From: Marinobacter zhejiangensis
GTDB lineage: Bacteria > Pseudomonadota > Gammaproteobacteria > Pseudomonadales > Oleiphilaceae
Reading direction: 5' to 3'
NCBI RefSeq assembly: GCF_900114775.1
Contig: NZ_FOUE01000001.1
Coordinates: 372,001-436,000, forward strand
DNA length: 64,000 nt
Part shown: positions 60,642 to 64,000 of the stretch, piece after piece
How positions within the stretch are numbered: the stretch's first letter is position 1
How the letters are laid out: each line of letters starts with the position of its first letter
Position numbers and translations under genes: made by a program
Notes under the pieces: generated by a model
The model's input: the letters and a program-made list of their open reading frames with translations, nothing else
Database searches by the model: none
What the model was told of the DNA's origin: nothing

Positions 60642-62129
60642 TCAGGCCTGCTGGCGGGACAGCGGCGAGCTGGTATCGCCACTGCCCGCTGCTCCCTCCG
60701 GCTCCGGTCGGGCCGGCGCCGATTTCAGCCGCCGGCTCCCGGGCTGATAGGTCGGCAGCACGACTCTCACCGTCAATCCCGGCTGTTCCGCACCCGGATT
60801 CCGATCGCTAAGCTCGATCGTCCCCTGATGAATTTCAGCGACCGCGCTGACCAGACTCAGCCCGAGTCCGTTACCCGGCAATGAACGGCTTTTGCCAACC
60901 CGGTAGAACCGCTGGAACACGTTTTCCTTCTCTTCATCGGGTATGCCAATACCGCTGTCACTGACCTCAAACACGGTATTTCCATCGCGACCGTACACCG
61001 CCACCCGAATATCACCATGCTCCGGGGTGTACTTGATGGCATTGTCGATCAGGTTGCTGACCATCTGGAACAACAGATCACGATCCCCTTCGATGACCGC
61101 CTCATTGTCCAGCGCCTGCTCAAACGACTGGGATTTGTCCTCTGCCACCGCTTCATAAAGCTCACAGGCATCACTGGCGAGTACGCCCAGCGATACCGGC
61201 TGCATATCTGCCGTGTTGCCCCGGGTCTCCAGTCTGGCAATCCGCAGCAGCGCATTGAACGTAGCCAGCAGCTGGTCGGCCTCAGCAACCGCCCTTCCCG
61301 CCTGCTCCCGGGCCTCATCGTTGTCCACCGACATCAGGGTGTTTTCAAGCTGGTTACGAAGCCGGGTTAACGGCGTGCGAAGGTCGTGGGCGATGCTGTC
61401 TGACACATGTCGGATCCCCTCCATGAGGTAAACGATCCGATCCAGCATCTGGTTGAGGTTTTCCGCCAGCTGGTCAAAGTCGTCACCGGTGCCCCGCGTC
61501 GGAATGCGCTGGGACAGGTGACCATTCATGATCTTGCGGGAGGTATTGTTGATCACTTCGATGCGGCGGGTGGTGCTGCGGCTGATCATGAAACCGCCCA
61601 GCAATGCCAACCCCAGGGTAATACCCATACCCCAGTTGATGGCTATTTCGATGACTCGCTTGAGTGCCGCCAGGTCGTCAATGTCCCGTCCCACCAGCAG
61701 CCTCAACCCTCCCTGAACCTCAAAGATCCGGGCACGCGCCAGGCGAGGCTGCCCCACCCAGCCAACCCGATCATCCAGGGTAAAGTTGATCCAGCCACTC
61801 TGAGACTGACTGCCCTCAGGCCAGGCCGTCAGGTTACCCGCCAGCTTCATGTAATCTTCGGTGGTGACCAGGTACAGGGACTTGGCGTTGGGCTCTCGAG
61901 CCACCCGCTCGCGGATGATGGTGATCAGGCCGTTGATACCACGGCCGCGATACTGCTCAGCCAGACCCGCGATTTCCGCCTCAATGGTTTCATCGGTCTG
62001 GGCCGCCATGAAGCCCGCCGTCCGCCAATAGATAAATGCCAGCAACAGAAAAACCGAGGTCGCAAACACCACCATGTACAACAGGGCGAGCTGGAAGGTG
62101 GATGTTCTGAGCTGGCTGATCAGTTTCAC
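60642..62129 (-). CDS. sensor histidine kinase
   Basis: This 495-residue kinase has TM1 at 13-35, a periplasmic sensor region (about 36-160), TM2 at about 163-183, and HAMP. The H-box is SIAHDLRTPLTRLRNQLE with phospho-acceptor His248. The ATPase domain has NLIDNAIKYTP (N-box), VSDSGIGIPDEEKENVFQRFYR (G1/F) and GNGLGLSLV (G2). It forms an operon with the response regulator, starting 3 bases after it. The signal is unknown. Confidence 0.95.
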   Translation of the reverse strand: MKLISQLRTSTFQLALLYMVVFATSVFLLLAFIYWRTAGFMAAQTDETIEAEIAGLAEQYRGRGINGLITIIRERVAREPNAKSLYLVTTEDYMKLAGNLTAWPEGSQSQSGWINFTLDDRVGWVGQPRLARARIFEVQGGLRLLVGRDIDDLAALKRVIEIAINWGMGITLGLALLGGFMISRSTTRRIEVINNTSRKIMNGHLSQRIPTRGTGDDFDQLAENLNQMLDRIVYLMEGIRHVSDSIAHDLRTPLTRLRNQLENTLMSVDNDEAREQAGRAVAEADQLLATFNALLRIARLETRGNTADMQPVSLGVLASDACELYEAVAEDKSQSFEQALDNEAVIEGDRDLLFQMVSNLIDNAIKYTPEHGDIRVAVYGRDGNTVFEVSDSGIGIPDEEKENVFQRFYRVGKSRSLPGNGLGLSLVSAVAEIHQGTIELSDRNPGAEQPGLTVRVVLPTYQPGSRRLKSAPARPEPEGAAGSGDTSSPLSRQQA

Positions 62130-62132
62130 GGG

Positions 62133-62813
62133 TCAGGCGGACTCACGAAGCATGTAACCGGCACCCCGGATGGTTTGCAGCAGTGGGGTTTCGAACTCTT
62201 TGTCGATCTTGGCACGCAACCGGCTGATATGAACATCGATCACGTTGGTCTGGGGATCAAAATGGTAATCCCACACTTTCTCCAGCAGCATGGTGCGGGT
62301 CACCACCTGGCCGGCATTACGCATCAGGTACTCCAGCAGGCGAAACTCCCGCGGCTGGACGTCGATGTTCTGGCCAGCACGTTTAACGGTACGCGCCAGC
62401 AGATCCATTTCCAGGTCGGCCACCCGCAGTACGGTTTCGGTTTCTGCAGTCTGGCGATTGCGGCGGATCAGTGACTCGATACGCGCCAACAGTTCGGTGA
62501 ACGAAAACGGCTTGGTCAGGTAATCATCACCACCGCCCCGCAGCCCTTCCACCCGGTCATCAACATCGCCCAGGGCGCTGAGGATCAGCACCGGGACCTG
62601 GTTTCCGGTCGCCCGAACCGTTTTGATGATCGACAGGCCATCCATACCCGGTAGCATCCTGTCCACGATCATGATGTCGTAGTCTTCGCTGGCCGCCATC
62701 ATCATGCCTTCCTTGCCCTCCGCCGCATGATCCACGACGAAGTCGGACTCCTTCAGCCCTTTGATCAGGTAATTTGCAACATCCTGATCGTCTTCAATTA
62801 CCAGAGCTTTCAC
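62133..62813 (-). CDS. OmpR-family response regulator
   Basis: This 226-residue regulator has a receiver domain with acidic pair EDD at 7-9, phospho-acceptor Asp51 (MIVDRMLPGMDG) and later LTKPFSFTELLARI. A C-terminal winged helix follows (VQPREFRLLEYLMRNAGQVVTRTMLLEKVWDYHFDPQTNVIDVHISRLRAKID). The pairing with the kinase is direct. Targets are not visible; none of the nearby genes shows an obvious direct repeat. Confidence 0.96.
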   Translation of the reverse strand: MKALVIEDDQDVANYLIKGLKESDFVVDHAAEGKEGMMMAASEDYDIMIVDRMLPGMDGLSIIKTVRATGNQVPVLILSALGDVDDRVEGLRGGGDDYLTKPFSFTELLARIESLIRRNRQTAETETVLRVADLEMDLLARTVKRAGQNIDVQPREFRLLEYLMRNAGQVVTRTMLLEKVWDYHFDPQTNVIDVHISRLRAKIDKEFETPLLQTIRGAGYMLRESA

Positions 62814-62914
62814 TCACAGCCTCCAGGTTCAGGGATTTCTGAAAAACAGAGTACGGCCTACCTACGGCAACAGCCAGTTACGATCTTGTAAGAGGGTGTC
62901 GCCATTGGCGACGG

Positions 62915-63703
62915 TCAGCGATCGCCGCGCCATTCCTGCAGCCACCCTAACCCCGCCGTGGTTTCCGTCGCCGGTCGGTACTCGGCACTGACCCACCCTT
63001 TATAGGATAGGCGATCCAGCGCTGCGAAGACGTTGGCAAAATGGATTTCACCGGTTCCCGGCTCGTGTCGGCCCGGGTTATCGGCGAACTGGATATGGCC
63101 AATCCGGGGCATCAGCCGCTCCAGGGTCCGGATCAGGTCACCTTCCATGATCTGCATGTGGTACAGGTCATACTGCAGCCGGACGTTGTCCGATCCCACC
63201 GCCTCTATCAGCTCAATAACCTTGGCGGAGGTATCCAGCAGGAACCCCGGCATATCGACTCGGGAGTTGATCGCCTCAACACACAGGGCAATGCCTTCCC
63301 GCTGCAGTTGTTCATTCGCCCAGGTCACATTGGCCACCAGGGTATCCCAACCCTGCTGCCAGGGCACCGACGCTGGCAGCAGCCCAGCCAGACAGTTCAA
63401 CTGGCGGCAATCAAGCGCCTGGGCATAGCCAATGGCCTGCTCCACGCCGCGGCGAAACTCATCCACCCGGTCGGGCAGGCAGGCAATGCCCCGCTCCCCT
63501 CCATCCCAGTCGCCTGGCGGCAGGTTAAACAACACCTGGGTCAGCCCCTGGTCCTGCAGCCTGTCTTTCAGCTCGTTCCGGCGCCAAGCATAGGGAAACA
63601 GGTATTCCACCCCTTCAAAGCCAGCCGCCCTGGCCGCCGCGAAGCGATCGAGGAAATCGTGTTCGTTGAACAGCATGGTGAGGTTGGCAGCAAACTTCGG
63701 CAT
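62915..63703 (-). CDS. hyi: hydroxypyruvate isomerase
   Basis: This 262-residue TIM-barrel protein matches hydroxypyruvate isomerase: MPKFAANLTMLFNEHDFLDRFAAARAAGFEGVEYLFPY, FNLPPGDWDGGERGIACLP, EAINSRVDMPGFLL, LQYDLYHMQIMEGDL, and HIQFADNPGRHEPGTGEI. The metal and active-site residues Glu, Asp, His and Glu are present in these motifs. It interconverts hydroxypyruvate and tartronate semialdehyde in glyoxylate use. ATG 63703 has AGGAG 8 bases upstream and follows the reductase stop by 4 bases. Confidence 0.93.
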   Translation of the reverse strand: MPKFAANLTMLFNEHDFLDRFAAARAAGFEGVEYLFPYAWRRNELKDRLQDQGLTQVLFNLPPGDWDGGERGIACLPDRVDEFRRGVEQAIGYAQALDCRQLNCLAGLLPASVPWQQGWDTLVANVTWANEQLQREGIALCVEAINSRVDMPGFLLDTSAKVIELIEAVGSDNVRLQYDLYHMQIMEGDLIRTLERLMPRIGHIQFADNPGRHEPGTGEIHFANVFAALDRLSYKGWVSAEYRPATETTAGLGWLQEWRGDR

Positions 63704-63707
63704 GGCA

Positions 63708-64000
63708 TCACTCCTTCGGTCCGGGGCCCACAGAGCCCAGGCGGGTTCCATTGAGATGTTCCAGCTCCAGTAACAGACCACTGTGGTCTACTTCGCTGTG
63801 CCCGTTGGCCACCAGCGACAGGTATTCATTGTGCACCTGTTGCGCCAGGGGCAGGGTCAGCCCCTCGGCCCGCGCTTCATCCAGGATCATCCGCATGTCC
63901 TTGAGCTGGATTCGGGCCGGCGCACCAGGGGCAAAGTCCCGATCAATCATCCGCTGGCCGTGTTGTTCCAGAATCTTGCTTCCGGCAAAGCCTCCCAGCA
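63708..64000 (-). CDS. glxR: tartronate semialdehyde reductase, C-terminal part (5' end outside window)
   Basis: 97 residues are visible; the frame remains open to the window edge. The segment GGFAGSKILEQHGQRMIDRDFAPGAPARIQLKDMRMILDEARAEGLTLPLAQQVHNEYLSLVANGHSEVDHSGLLLELEHLNG matches the C-terminal domain of 2-hydroxy-3-oxopropionate reductase (GlxR/GarR), including the lysine helix and the late DHSGLL motif. It makes glycerate from tartronate semialdehyde. It is cotranscribed with hyi. Confidence 0.85.
   Translation of the reverse strand, partial: LGGFAGSKILEQHGQRMIDRDFAPGAPARIQLKDMRMILDEARAEGLTLPLAQQVHNEYLSLVANGHSEVDHSGLLLELEHLNGTRLGSVGPGPKE

Noticed and set aside
62898-62912. GTCGCC-ATT-GGCGAC hairpin as terminator of hyi
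   Set aside because: The stem is only 6 pairs and no T-run follows on the minus strand.
1-64000. CRISPR arrays, tRNA/rRNA genes, IS elements
   Set aside because: None seen: no spaced direct repeats, no cloverleaf sequences and no transposase frames.

Overview
The window reads as one stretch of a moderately GC-rich gammaproteobacterial chromosome. Gene content (a VasH-type T6SS, yjfI/pspA, yqiJ/yqiK, GreB, acyl-CoA-binding protein, an MMPL/porin pair, the glycerate pathway) resembles marine Marinobacter-like bacteria. The genus is an inference from architecture, not from a search. No rRNA, tRNA, CRISPR array, IS element or prophage is visible.

Region 1 (1-3.7 kb) holds a truncated large lipoprotein gene, a small YkoF-like thiamine-binding protein, and a lipase-like esterase translationally coupled to a 91-residue companion. 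Region 2 (3.8-20.1 kb) is a membrane-stress block. A leftward operon encodes YqiJ, the flotillin YqiK and a 1.7-kb-residue AAA ATPase (DUF3686). Divergently from it run yjfI and pspA. Then come a small basic protein, an MscS-family channel, an ATP-grasp glutathionylspermidine synthase-like protein, a YgiB-like protein and two unknown envelope proteins.

Region 3 (20.1-51.3 kb) is a complete-looking leftward T6SS operon except that hcp (tssD) is absent from the window. The order is tssB-C-E-F-G-fha-J-K-L-H-vasH-vasI-A-M-PAAR-vgrG-DUF4123 adaptor-VasX-like effector, followed by four small membrane proteins and a tail-anchored protein of unknown role. Two of the membrane proteins are clear paralogues and are the best candidates for immunity proteins. 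Many start and stop codons overlap, which indicates translational coupling. Parts of this tail are visibly AT-richer than the core genes, which fits an exchangeable effector/immunity cassette.

Region 4 (51.4-60.6 kb) contains a DUF4442 hotdog protein, an acyl-CoA-binding protein, a lone integrase-type core-binding domain, and a periplasmic protein. A porin-like protein and an MMPL transporter fused to a LolA-like domain follow, divergent from a marR gene. An alpha/beta hydrolase and greB come next. Four nearly identical palindromes of the form AAGTGTATATACACTT flank the marR/MMPL and hydrolase/greB promoters and define a probable MarR regulon. Region 5 (60.3-64 kb) has a small helical protein, an OmpR-type two-component system, hydroxypyruvate isomerase and the end of tartronate semialdehyde reductase.
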